Assembly (NCBI RefSeq): GCF_051401765.1
Contig: NW_027480438.1
Span: 5,394,001 to 5,458,000, forward strand
Length of the DNA: 64,000 nt
Direction: 5' to 3'
Origin: Calliopsis andreniformis
Lineage: Eukaryota > Arthropoda > Insecta > Hymenoptera > Andrenidae
A model generated the notes under the pieces. The model was not told the DNA's origin and did no database searches. It saw only the letters and a list, made by a program, of their open reading frames with translations. Below are positions 1-12,107 of this stretch, one piece after another (positions within the stretch are counted from its first letter, which is position 1; each line of letters begins with the position of its first letter). Both the position numbers and the translations under genes were made by a program.

Positions 1-603
1 ATCCTCAACCGTCAACCCTCAATTCCCAATCCTCAATCTTCAATCCTCAATCCTCAATCCTGAATCCTCAATCCTCAATACCAAATCCTCAATCCTCAAA
101 CCTCGATCCTCAATCTTCAATCTTCAATCCTCAATCCTCAATTCCCAATCCTCAATCCTGAATCCTCAGACCTCAAGCATCAATACCCAACCCTCTGTCC
201 TCGTCCTCAATCCTCAATCTTCTATCCTCAATACTCAATCATCAATCCTCAATCCTCAATTCTCAATCCTCAATACTCAATCCTCAATCGTCAATCCTCA
301 ATTCCCAATCCTCAATCTTCAATCCTCAATCCACAATATTCAATCCTCAATCCTCAACCCTCAGACCCCAATCCTCAATCTTCAATCCTCAATACTCAAT
401 TTTCAATCCTCAATCCTCAATCCTCTATCCTCAATCCTCAATCCTGAATGTTCAATCCTCAATACACAATCCTCAATCTTCAATCCTCAATACTCAATCC
501 TCAATCCTCAATCCTGAATTTTCAATCCTCAATCCTCAATCTTCAATCCTCAATTCTCAATCCTCAATCCTCAATCCTCAGTCCTCAATCCACAACTCTC
601 AAT

Positions 604-812
604 CCTCAGTCCTGAAACCTCAATCCCGAATCCTCAATCCTGAATCCGCAAACTTCAGTCCTCAGTCCTCAACAATCAATTGTGAATCCTCAATCCTCAA
701 TAGAATATCCTCAATTCACAGTTTTCAATACTCAATCCCCATTCTTCAATCTTCAAATCTCAATCCACAAACATTAATTCTCATCACTCAACCCTCAACA
801 CTCAGTCCTCAA
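604..812. repeat. Anchor cassette, class I (example)
   Basis: A run of about 30 divergent but in-phase heptamers: CAGTCCTGAAACC, CAATCCCGAATCC, TCCGCAAACTTC, ACAATCAATTGT, TAGAATATCC, AATTCACAGTTTTC, ATCCCCATTCTTC, AATCCACAAAC and TCATCACTC. Related class I sites lie near 1861, 3232, 4556, 5717, 7087, 8347, 9612, 10305, 11849, 14015, 15490, 16545, 18712, 20187, 21005, 21700, 22832, 23523, 24026, 25103, 25943, 28780, 29285, 30566, 36287, 37453, 40550, 42115, 48023, 49680, 50509, 51672, 56656, 58222, 60936, 61548, 62403 and 63525. Confidence 0.88.
672..683. repeat. 12-bp inverted repeat at the anchor centre
   Basis: ACAATCAATTGT has 5-bp complementary arms (ACAAT and ATTGT) around CA. It occurs in most class I anchors at the same distance before TAGAATATCC. 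Variants change one arm (ATCAATAGTC near 1846, ATCAAGTGTC near 21674, ATCAATCGTC near 36261) or make a different palindrome (CGATCG in class V). A protein-binding site is possible but is only an inference. Confidence 0.6.
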
Positions 813-1308
813 TCTTCAATCCTCAATCCTCAATCCGCACTCTTGAATCCTCAATACTCAATCTTCAATCCTCAATCCTCAATTCTCAATCCTCAACACT
901 CAATCCTCAATCCTCAATCCCCAATCCTCAATCTTCAATCCTCTATCCTCAATCCTCAATCTTCAATCTCCAATCCTCAACCTTCAATACTCAATACTCA
1001 ATCTTCAATCCCCAATCCTCAATCGTCAGTCCTCAATCCTCAATCCTCAATCCTCAATCCTCAATCTTCTATCCTCAATACTCAATCTGCAATCCTCAAT
1101 TCTCAATCCTCAATCCTCAATCATCCATCTTCAATCCTCAATACTCAATCTTCAACACTCAATCTTCAATCCTCAATCCTCAATCCTCATTCTTCAATCC
1201 TCAACACCCAATCCTCAATCTTCAATCCTCAATCCTCAATCCTCAATTCTCAATCCTCAATCTTCAATCATCAATATTCGATATTCAATCCTCAATCCTC
1301 AATCCTCT

Positions 1309-1370
1309 ATCCTCAATCCTCAATCCTGAATGTTCAATCCTCAATACCCAATCCTCAATCTTCAATCCTC
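1309..1370. repeat. Third recurrent cassette (CTATCC to GAATGTTC)
   Basis: The series CCTCTATCCTCAATCC, TCCTGAATGTTC and AATACCCAATCC recurs near 440, 4300, 5184, 8174, 11104, 13147, 15801, 17160, 28515, 35766, 37017, 40380, 44700, 47587, 51237, 54335 and 60500, among others. TGAATG puts a stop directly before an ATG in the same frame. This is why so many apparent frames start with Met-Phe-Asn-Pro-Gln. Confidence 0.8.
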
Positions 1371-1434
1371 AATACTCAATCCTCAATACTGAATCCTCAA
1401 TCCTGAATCCTCAATCTTCAGCCCTCAGTCCTCA

Positions 1435-1515
1435 ACAATCAATTGTCAGCCCTCAATCCTCAAAATAATATACCCAATTCACAGTTTTCAATACTCAATC
1501 CCCAATCTTCAATCC
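1435..1515. repeat. Anchor cassette, class IV (example)
   Basis: Marked by ATACCCAATTC after AATAATAT or TAGAATAT, preceded by CAATTGTCAGCC or CAATTGTCAGTCC. Sites: near 1464, 5319, 12611 and 17308 with AATTCACAG, and 32243, 41570, 49043 and 57677 with AATTCGCAG. A further variant (CAGAATATTCCC, CGCTG) lies near 63215. The left and right halves of the window thus hold sister forms. Confidence 0.82.
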
Positions 1516-1635
1516 TCAATCTTCCATCCTCAATCATCAATCCACGATACCCAAGCCTCAGTCTTCAATCCTCAATCTTCAATCCTCAATCCTCAATCCT
1601 CAATTCGCAATCCTCAATCCTCAATCCTCAGACCT

Positions 1636-1700
1636 CAAGCATCAATACCCAACCCTCAGTCCTCGTCCTCAATCCACAACCCTCAATCCTCAATCCTCAA
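1636..1700. repeat. Second recurrent cassette (CAGACC to CGTCC)
   Basis: A series reading CCTCAGACCTCAAGCATC, AATACCCAACCC, CAGTCCTCGTCC and ATCCACAACCC. It recurs many times, for example near 165, 3000, 5491, 8037, 9085, 13008, 36627, 37141 and 42750, with AAACATCAATACTC and CGTCCGCAATCC forms in many copies and in most of the right half. The CTCG-TCC step is only 6 bp long, so each copy shifts the heptamer phase by one base. Confidence 0.78.
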
Positions 1701-4095
1701 TCTTCAATCATCAATATTAAACCTTCAATCCTCAATCCACAATCCTCAATACTCAACCCTCAATCCTCAGTCCTGAAACCTCAATCCCGAATCCGCAATC
1801 CTGAATCCGCAAACTTCAGTCCTCAGTCCTCAACAATCAATAGTCAATCCTCAATCCTCAATAGAATATCCTCAATTCACAGTTTTCAATACTCAATCCC
1901 CATTCTTCAATCTTCAAATCTCAATCCACAAACATCAATTCTCATCACTCAGCCCTCAACACTCAGTCCTCAATCTTCAACCCTCAATCCTCAATCCTCA
2001 ATCTTGAATCCTCAATACTCAATCTTCAATCCTCAATCCTCAATTCTCAATCCTCAACACTCAATCCTCAATCGTCAATCCTCAATCCCCAATCCTCAAT
2101 CTTCAATCCTCTATCCTCAATCCTCAATACTCAATCCTCAATCCTCAGTCCTCAATCTTCAATACTCAATACTCAATCTTCAATCCTCAATCCTCAATCC
2201 TCAGCCCTCAATCCTCAATCCTCAATCCTCAATCCTCAATCTTCTATCCTCAATACTCAATCTGCAATCCTCAATCCTCAATCCTCAATCCTCAATCCTA
2301 ATTCGTCACTCCTCGAAACCCAGTCCTCAATCTTCAATCCTCAATCCTCAATCCTCAATTCTCAATACTCAATCCTCAATCCTCAATCCTCAATTTTCAA
2401 TCCTCAATCCTAAATCCTCAATCTTCAATCCTCAATACTCAATCTTCAATCCTCAATCCTCAATTCTCAATCCTCAATACTCAATCCTCAATCGTCAATC
2501 CTCAATTCCCAGTCCTCAATCTTCAATCCTCAATCCTCAATCTTCAATCCTTAATCCTCAATCCTCAATCCCCAATCCTCAATCTTCAATCCTCAATACT
2601 CAATCTTCAATCCTCAATCCTCAATCCTCAATCCTCAATCCTCAATCCTCAATCCTCAATCTTCAATCCTCAATACTCAATCTTCAACCCTCAATCTTCA
2701 ATCCTCAATCCTGAATCCTCATTCTTCAATCCTCATCACCAAATCCTCAATCCTCAATCTTCAATCCTCAATACTCAATCTTCAATCCTCAATCCTCAAT
2801 CCTGAACCGCCAATCCTCAATCCTCAATCCTCAATCGTCAATCTCCAATCCTGAATTGTCAATCTTCAATCCTCAATCCTCAATCCTCAATCCTCAATCC
2901 TCATTCTTCAATCCCCAATACCCAATCCTCAATCTTCAATCCTCAATCTTCAATCCTCAATCCTCAATCCTCAATTCGCAATTATCAATCGTCAATCCTC
3001 AGACATCAAGCATCAATACCCAACCCTCAGTCCTCGTCCTCAATCCACAACCCTCAATCCTCAATCCTCAATCTTCAATCATCAATATTAAACCTTCAAT
3101 CCTCAATCCACGATCCTCAATCCTCAACCCTCAATCCTCAGTCCTGAATCCTCAATCCCGAATACTCAATCCTGAATCCGCAAACTTCAGTCCTCCGTCC
3201 TCAACAATCAATAGTCAATCCTCAATCCTCAATAGAATATCCTCAATTCACAGTTTTCAATACTCAACCCCATTCTTCAATCTTCAAATCTCAATCCACA
3301 AACAACAATTCTCATCACTCAGCCCTCAACACTCAGACCTCAATCTTCAACCCTCAATCCTCAATCCTCCATCTTGAATCCTCAATACTCAATCTTCAAT
3401 CCTCAATCCTCAATCCTCAGTCCTCAATCCTCAATCCTCAATCCTCAATCCTAAATCTTCTATCCTCAATACTCAATCTGCAATCCTCAATCCTCAATCC
3501 TCAATCCTCAATCCTAATTCGTCACTCCTCGAAACCCAGTCCTCAATCTTCAATCCTCAATCCTCAATCCTCAATTCTCAATCCTCAATCTTCAATCCTC
3601 AATCCTCAATTTTCAATCCTCAATCCTAAATCCTCAATCTTCAATCCTCAATACTCAATCTTCAATCCTCAATCCTCAATTCTCAGTCCTCAATACTCAA
3701 TCCTCAATGGTCAATCCTCAATTCCCAATCCTCAATCTTCAATCCTCAATCCTCAATCCTCAATCTTGAATCCTCAATACTCAATCTTCAATCCTCAATC
3801 CTCAATTCTCAGTCCGCAACACTCAATCCTCAATCGTCAATCCTCAATCCCCAATCCTCAATCTTCAATCCTCTATCCTCAATCCTCAATCCTCAATCTC
3901 CAATCCTCAATCTTCAATACTCAATACTCAATCTTCAATCCTCAATCCTCAATCCTCAGTCCTCAATCCTCAATCCTCAATCCTCAATTCTTTAATCCTC
4001 AATCCTCAATCCTCAATCCTCAATCCTCAATCGTCAATCCTCAATTCCCATATCTCAATCCAGAATGTTCAATCCTCAATGCCCAATCCTCAATC

Positions 4096-7000
4096 ATCAA
4101 TCCTCAATCCTCAATTCTCAATCCTCAATACTCAATCCTCAATCGTCAATCCTCAATTCCCAATCCTCAATCTTCAATCCTCAATCCACAATATTCAATC
4201 CTCAATCCTCAACCCTCAGACCCCAATCCTCAATCTTCAATCCTCAATACTCAATTTTCAATCCTCAATCCTCAATCCTCTATCCTCAATCCTCAATCCT
4301 GAATGTTCAATCCTCAATACACAATCCTCAATCTTCAATCCTCAATACTCAATCCTCAATCCTCAATCCTGAATTTTCAATCCTCAATCCTCAATCTTCA
4401 ATCCTCAATTCTCAATCCTCAATCCTCAATCCTCAGTCCTCAATCCACAACTCTCAATCCTCAGTCCTGAAACCTCAATCCCGAATCCTCAATCCTGAAT
4501 CCGTAAACTTCAGTCCTCAGTCCTCAACAATCAATTGTGAATCCTCAATCCTCAATAGAATATCCTCAATTCACAGTTTTCAATACTCAATCCCCATTCT
4601 TCAATCTTCAAATCTCAATCCACAAACATTAATTCTCATCACTCAACCCTCAACACTCAGTCCTCAATCTTCAATCCTCAATCCTCAATCCGCACTCTTG
4701 AATCCTCAATACTCAATCTTCAATCCTCAATCCTCAATTCTCAATCCTCAACACTCAATCCTCAATCCTCAATCCCCAATCCTCAATCTTCAATCCTCTA
4801 TCCTCAATCCTCAATCCTCAATCTCCAATCCTCAACCTTCAATACTCAATACTCAATCTTCAATCCCCAATCCTCAATCGTCAGTCCTCAATCCTCAATC
4901 CTCAATCCTCAATCCTCAATCTTCTATCCTCAATACTCAATCTGCAATCCTCAATTCTCAATCCTCAATCCTCAATCATCCATCTTCAATCCTCAATACT
5001 CAATCTTCAACACTCAATCTTCAATCCTCAATCCTCAATCCTCATTCTTCAATCCTCAACACCCAATCCTCAATCTTCAATCCTCAATCCTCAATCCTCA
5101 ATTCTCAATCCTCAATCTTCAATCATCAATATTCGATATTCAATCCTCAATCCTCAATCCTCTATCCTCAATCCTCAATCCTGAATGTTCAATCCTCAAT
5201 ACCCAATCCTCAATCTTCAATCCTCAATACTCAATCCTCAATACTGAATCCTCAATCCTGAATCCTCAATCTTCAGCCCTCAGTCCTCAACAATCAATTG
5301 TCAGCCCTCAATCCTCAAAATAATATACCCAATTCACAGTTTTCAATACTCAATCCCCAATCTTCAATCCTCAATCTTCCATCCTCAATCATCAATCCAC
5401 AATACCCAAGCCTCAGTCTTCAATCCTCAATCTTCAATCCTCAATCCTCAATCCTCAATTCGCAATCCTCAATCCTCAATCCTCAGACCTCAAGCATCAA
5501 TACCCAACCCTCAGTCCTCGTCCTCAATCCACAACCCTCAATCCTCAATCCTCAATCTTCAATCATCAATATTAAACCTTCAATCCTCAATCCACAATCC
5601 TCAATCCTCAACCCTCAATCCTCAGTCCTGAAACCTCAATCCCGAATCCGCAATCCTGAATCCGCAAACTTCAGTCCTCAGTCCTCAACAATCAATAGTC
5701 AATCCTCAATCCTCAATAGAATATCCTCAATTCACAGTTTTCAATACTCAATCCCCATTCTTCAATCTTCAAATCTCAATCCACAAACATCAATTCTCAT
5801 CACTCAGCCCTCAACACTCAGTCCTCAATCTTCAACCCTCAATCCTCAATCCTCAATCTTGAATCCTCAATACTCAATCTTCAATCCTCAATCCTCAATT
5901 CTCAATCCTCAACACTCAATCCTCAATCGTCAATCCTCAATCCCCAATCCTCAATCTTCAATCCTCTATCCTCAATCCTCAATACTCAATCCTCAATCCT
6001 CAGTCCTCAATCTTCAATACTCAATACTCAATCTTCAATCCTCAATCCTCAATCCTCAGTCCTCAATCCTCAATCCTCAATCCTCAATCCTCAATCTTCT
6101 ATCCTCAATACTCAATCTGCAATCCTCAATCCTCAATCCTCAATCCTCAATCCTAATTCGTCACTCCTCGAAACCCAGTCCTCAATCTTCAATCCTCAAT
6201 CCTCAATCCTCAATTCTCAATACTCAATCCTCAATCCTCAATCCTCAATTTTCAATCCTCAATCCTAAATCCTCAATCTTCAATCCTCAATACTCAATCT
6301 TCAATCCTCAATCCTCAATTCTCAATCCTCAATACTCAATCCTCAATCGTCAATCCTCAATTCCCAATCCTCAATCTTCAATCCTCAATCCTCAATCTTC
6401 AATCCTTAATCCTCAATCCTCAATCCCCAATCCTCAATCTTCAATCCTCAATACTCAATCTTCAATCCTCAATCCTCAATCCTCAATCCTCAATCCTCAA
6501 TCCTCAATCCTCAATCTTCAATCCTCAATACTCAATCTTCAACCCTCAATCTTCAATCCTCAATCCTGAATCCTCATTCTTCAATCCTCATCACCAAATC
6601 CTCAATCCTCAATCTTCAATCCTCAATACTCAATCTTCAATCCTCAATCCTCAATCCTGAACCGCCAATCCTCAATCCTCAATCCTCAATCGTCAATCTC
6701 CAATCCTGAATTGTCAATCTTCAATCCTCAATCCTCAATCCTCAATCCTCAATCCTCATTCTTCAATCCCCAATACCCAATCCTCAATCTTCAATCCTCA
6801 ATCTTCAATCCTCAATCCTCAATCCTCAATTCGCAATTATCAATCGTCAATCCTCAGACATCAAGCATCAATACCCAACCCTCAGTCCTCGTCCTCAATC
6901 CACAACCCTCAATCCTCAATCCTCAATCTTCAATCATCAATATTAAACCTTCAATCCTCAATCCACGATCCTCAATCCTCAACCCTCAATCCTCAGTCCT

Positions 7001-7950
7001 GAATCCTCAATCCCGAATACTCAATCCTGAATCCGCAAACTTCAGTCCTCCGTCCTCAACAATCAATAGTCAATCCTCAATCCTCAATAGAATATCCTCA
7101 ATTCACAGTTTTCAATACTCAACCCCATTCTTCAATCTTCAAATCTCAATCCACAAACAACAATTCTCATCACTCAGCCCTCAACACTCAGACCTCAATC
7201 TTCAACCCTCAATCCTCAATCCTCCATCTTGAATCCTCAATACTCAATCTTCAATCCTCAATCCTCAATCCTCAGTCCTCAATCCTCAATCCTCAATCCT
7301 CAATCCTAAATCTTCTATCCTCAATACTCAATCTGCAATCCTCAATCCTCAATCATCAATCCTCAATCCTAATTCGTCACTCCTCGAAACCCAGTCCTCA
7401 ATCTTCAATCCTCAATCCTCAATCCTCAATTCTCAATCCTCAATCCTCAATCCTCAATCCTCAATTTTCAATCCTCAATCCTAAATCCTCAATCTTCAAT
7501 CCTCAATACTCAATCTTCAATCCTCAATCCTCAATTCTCAGTCCTCAATACTCAATCCTCAATGGTCAATCCTCAATTCCCAATCCTCAATCTTCAATCC
7601 TCAATCCTCAATCCTCAATCTTGAATCCTCAATACTCAATCTTCAATCCTCAATCCTCAATTCTCAGTCCGCAACACTCAATCCTCAATCGTCAATCCTC
7701 AATCCCCAATCCTCAATCTTCAATCCTCTATCCTCAATCCTCAATCCTCAATCTCCAATCCTCAATCTTCAATACTCAATACTCAATCTTCAATCCTCAA
7801 TCCTCAATCCTCAGTCCTCAATCCTCAATCCTCAATCCTCAATTCTTTAATCCTCAATCCTCAATCCTCAATCCTCAATCCTCAATCGTCAATCCTCAAT
7901 TCCCATATCTCAATCCAGAATGTTCAATCCTCAATGCCCAATCCTCAATC
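4096..7950. repeat. 3,855-bp higher-order unit, copy B
   Basis: Copy B tracks copy A without any indel I could find. About nine single-base differences were noted by eye, for example near 4504 (T for C), 5406 (A for G), 5608 (C for A), 6058 (T for C), 6368 (A for G) and 7353 (A for C). Such low divergence points to a recent tandem duplication or to continuing homogenisation. After 7950 the sequence leaves the unit, reading TTCAATCC where a third copy would read ATCAATCC. Confidence 0.9.
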
Positions 7951-8570
7951 TTCAATCCTCAATACTCAATCCTCAATCCTCAATTCTCAATCCTCAGTCA
8001 TCAATCCTCAATTCTCAATCCTCAATCCTCAATCCTCAGACCTCAAACATCAATACTCAACACTCAGCCCTCGTCCGCAATCCACAACCCTCAATCCTCA
8101 ATCGTCAATCTTCAATCATCAATATTCAATCTTCAATCCTCAATCCTCAATCCTCTATCCTCAATCCTCAATCCTGAATGTTCAATCCTCATTACCCAAT
8201 CCTCAACCTTCAATCCTCATTCCTCAATCCTCAATCCTCAAACCTCAATCCTCAGTCCTGAAACCTCAATACCGAATCCTCAATCCTGAATCCTCAATCT
8301 TCAGCCCTCAGTCCTCAACAATCAATTGTCAATCCTCAATCCTCAATAGAATATCCTCAATTCACAGTTTTCAATACTCAATCCCCATTCTTCAATCTTC
8401 AAATCTCAATCCACAAACATCAATTCTCATCACTCAACCCTCAACACTCAGTCCTCAATCTTCATTCCTCAATCCTTAATCCTCAATTTTCAATCCTCAA
8501 TACTCAATCTTCAATCCTCAATCCTCAATTCTCAATCCTCAATCCTCAATCCTCAATCCTCAATCCTCAA
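7951..8570. repeat. Heptamer linker between the 3.9-kb pair and the 2.2-kb pair
   Basis: Ordinary array sequence with one anchor near 8347, a second-cassette copy near 8037 and a third-cassette copy near 8174. It resembles pieces at about 37100-37560 and 40200-40660 but shows no long tandem partner next to it. No gene is visible. Confidence 0.7.
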
Positions 8571-10814
8571 TCTACAATCCTCAATACTCAATCTTCAACT
8601 CTCAACCTTCATTCCTCAATACTCTATCCTCATTCTTCAATCCTCAACACCGAATCCTCAATCTTCAATCCTCAAACATCAATCCTCAATTCTCAATCCT
8701 CAATCCTCAATCCTCAGACCTCAAACATCAATACTCAACCCTCAGTCCTCGTCCGCAATCCACAACACTCAATCCTCAATCCTCAATCCTTAATCTTCAA
8801 TCATGAATATTCAATCTTCAATCCTCAATCCTCAATCCTCTATCCTCAATTCTCAATTATGAATGTTCAATACTCAATACCCTATCCTCAATATTCAATC
8901 CTCAATCCTCAACCGTCAACCCTCAATTCCCAATCCTCAATCTTCAATCCTCAATCCTCAATCCTGAATCCTCAATCCTCAATACCAAATCCTCAATCCT
9001 CAATCCTCGATCCTCAATCTTCAATCTTCAATCCTCAATCCTCAATTCCCAATCCTCAATTCCCAATCCTCAATCCTGAATCCTCAGACCTCAAGCATCA
9101 ATACCCAACCCTCTGTCCTCGTCCTCAATCCTCAATCTTCTATCCTCAATACTCAATCTTCAATCCTCAATCCTCAATTCTCAATCCTCAATACTCAATC
9201 CTCAATCGTCAATCCTCAATTCCCAATCCTCAATCTTCAATCCTCAATCCACAATATTCAATCCTCAATCCTCAACCCTCAGACCCCAATCCTCAATCTT
9301 CAATCCAAAATACTCAATTTTCAATCCTCAATCCTCTATCCTCAATCCTCAATCCTGAATGTTCAATCCTCAATACACAATCCTCAATCTTCTATCCTCA
9401 ATACTCAATCCTCAATCCTCAATCCTGAATTTTCAATCCTCAATCCTCAATCTTCAATCCTCAATTCTCAATCCTCAATCCTCAATCCTCAGTCCTCAAT
9501 CCACAACTCTCAATCCTCAGTCCTGAAACCTCAATCCCGAATCCTCAATCCTGAATCCGCAAACTTCAGTCCTCAGTCCTCAACAATCAATTGTGAATCC
9601 TCAATCCTCAATAGAATATCCTCAATTCACAGTTTTCAATACTCAATCCCCATTCTTCAATCTTCAAATCTCAATCCACAAACATTAATTCTCATCACTC
9701 AACCCTCAACACTCAGTCCTCAATCTTCAATCCTCAATCCTCAATCCGCAATCTTGAATCCTCAATACTCAATCTTCAATCCTCAATCCTCAATTCTCAA
9801 TCCTCAACACTCAATCCTCAATCGTCAATCCTCAATCCCCAATCCTCAATCTTCAATCCTCTATCCACAATCCTCAATCCTCGATCCTCAATCCTCAATC
9901 TTCAATACTCAATACTCAACCTTCAATCCTCAATCCTCAATCCTCAGTCCTCAATCCCCAATCCTCAATCCTCAATCCTCAATCTTCAATCCTCAATACT
10001 CAATCTGCAATCCTCAACCCTCAATCATCAATCCTAATTCGTCACTCCTCAATACCCAATCCTCAATCTTCAATCCTCAATCCTCAATCCTCAATTCCAA
10101 TCCTGAATCCTCAAACCTCAATCCTCAATCTTCAATCCTCAATCCTCAATCCTCAATTCTCAGTCCTCAATCCTCAATCCTCAATCCTCAATACTCAACC
10201 CTCAATCCTCAGTCCAGAAACATCAATACCGAATCCTCAATCCTGAATCCTCAATCTTCAGCCCTCAGTCCTCAACAATCAATTGTCAATCCTCAATCCT
10301 CAATAGAATATCCTCAATTCACAGTTTTCAATACTCAATCCCCATTCTTCAATCTTCAAATCTAAATCCACAGACATCAATTCTCATCACTCAACCCTCA
10401 ACACTCAGTCCTCTATCTTCAATCCTCAATCCTAAATCCTCAATTCTCAACCCTTAATCCTCAATCCTCAATCCTCAATCTTCAATCCTCAATACTCCAT
10501 CTTCAATACTCAATCCTCAATCCTCAATCCTCTATCCTCAATCCTTAATCGTCAATCCTCAATTCCCAATCCTCAATCTTCAATCCTCAACCCTCAATCT
10601 TCAATCCTCAATCATCAATCCTCAAGTTTCAATCCTCAATACTCAGTCTTCAATCCTCAATCCTCAATCCTCAATCCTCAATCCTCAATCCTCAATCCTC
10701 AATCCTCAACCCTCAATCCTCAGTCCTGAAACCTCAATCCCGAATCCTCAATCCTGAATCCGCAAACTTCAGTCATCAGTCCTCAACACTCAATTTTCAA
10801 TCCTGAATCCTCAA
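8571..10814. repeat. 2.24-kb duplicated block, copy 1
   Basis: The match to the block at 10815 starts at the rare TCTACAATCC step (8571 and 10815, offset 2244). It changes to offset 2237 after two extra and one missing heptamer between about 9040 and 9320. Similarity holds to about 9870 and then the copies part. The part from 8905 also aligns with the start of the window. The part from 9754 is shared with 21148 and 22973. Confidence 0.75.
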
Positions 10815-12107
10815 TCTACAATCCAGAATACACAATCTTCAACTCTCAACCTTCATTCCTCAATACTCTATCCTCATTCTTCAATCCTCAACTCCGAATC
10901 CTCAATCTTCAATCCTCAATCATCAATCCTCAATTCTCAATCCTCAATCCTCAATCCTCAGACCTCAAACATCAATACTCAACCCTCAGTCCTCGTCCGC
11001 AATCCACAACACTCAATCCTCAATCCTCAATCCTTAATCTTCAATCATCAATATTCAATCTTCAATCCTCAATCCTCAATCCTCTATCCTCAATCCTCAA
11101 TCCTGAATGTTCAATACTCAATACCCAATCCTCAATATTCAATCCTCAATCCTCAACCGTCAACCCTCAATTCCCAATCCTCAATCTTCAATCCTCAATC
11201 CTCAATCCTGAATCCTCAATCCTCAATACCAAATCCTCAATCCTCAAACCTCGATCCTCAATCTTCAATCTTCAATCCTCAATCCTCAATTCCCAATCCT
11301 CAATCCTGAATCCTCAGACCTCAAGCATCAATACCCAACCCTCTGTCCTCGTCCTCAATCCTCAATCTTCTATCCTCAATACTCAATCATCAATCCTCAA
11401 TCCTCAATTCTCAATCCTCAATACTCAATCCTCAATCGTCAATCCTCAATTCCCAATCCTCAATCTTCAATCCGCAATCCACAATATTCAATCCTCAATC
11501 CTCAACCCTCAGACCCCAATCCTCAATCTTCAATCCTCAATACTCAATTTTCAATCCTCAATCCTCAATCCTCTATCCTCAATCCTCAATCCTGAATGTT
11601 CAATCCTCAATACACAATCCTCAATCTTCAATCCTCAATACTCAATCCTCAATCCTCAATCCTGAATTTTCAATCCTCAATCCTCAATCTTCAATCCTCA
11701 ATTCTCAATCCTCAATCCTCAATCCTCAGTCCTCAATCCACAACTCTCAATCCTCAGTCCTGAAACCTCAATCCCGAATCCTCAATCCTGAATCCGCAAA
11801 CTTCAGTCCTCAGTCCTCAACAATCAATTGTGAATCCTCAATCCTCAATAGAATATCCTCAATTCACAGTTTTCAATACTCAATCCCCATTCTTCAATCT
11901 TCAAATCTCAATCCACAAACATTAATTCTCATCACTCAACCCTCAACACTCAGTCCTCAATCTTCAATCCTCAATCCTCAATCCGCACTCTTGAATCCTC
12001 AATACTCAATCTTCAATCCTCAATCCTCAATTCTCAATCCTCAACACTCAATCCTCAATCCTCAATCCCCAATCCTCAATCTTCAATCCTCTATCCTCAA
12101 TCCTCAA
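10815..12107. repeat. 2.24-kb duplicated block, copy 2
   Basis: This is the partner of 8571-9870. It shares the distinctive run TCTACAATCC, then a step reading TTCAACTCTCAACC, then ATTCCTCAATACTCTATCC. It overlaps the start of the 4,697-bp unit, so the two duplications are nested and not simply adjacent. Confidence 0.75.

Larger units (their letters stand above)
1..1514. repeat. Left-edge segment L, copy 1 of 3 long copies
   Basis: This stretch matches 11149-12662 (constant offset 11148) and 15846-17359 (offset 15845), including rare variants such as CAACCGTCAACCC near the start and AATAATATACCCAATTC near 1468. Its part from 241 onward also recurs at 4096-5369. The match ends near 1514, where this copy continues with CTCAATCTTCC and the other two with ATCAAATCTC. 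The window therefore begins inside a block that is used again further right. Confidence 0.85.
241..4095. repeat. 3,855-bp higher-order unit, copy A
   Basis: Copy A is followed directly by copy B at 4096 with a constant shift of 3,855 bases. The sequence upstream of 241 differs from that upstream of 4096, which fixes the left boundary to within a few bases. The length is not a multiple of seven because the unit contains some 6-bp and other off-length steps. The block holds four anchors, near 701, 1464, 1861 and 3232. Confidence 0.9.

Noticed and set aside
672..683. Rho-independent terminator at the anchor palindrome
   Set aside because: The arms are only 5 bp and AT-rich, and no T run follows.
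670..712. Bacterial promoter in the anchor (TTGTGA or TTGTCA followed by TAGAAT)
   Set aside because: The spacer is about 15 bp, the first box is poor, the motif occurs in nearly every anchor, and nothing is encoded downstream.
9590..9620. TTGACA-like box on the - strand next to the anchor palindrome
   Set aside because: It is found only in copies with CAATTGTCAA, has no matching second box at a proper distance, and arises simply from the repeat sequence.
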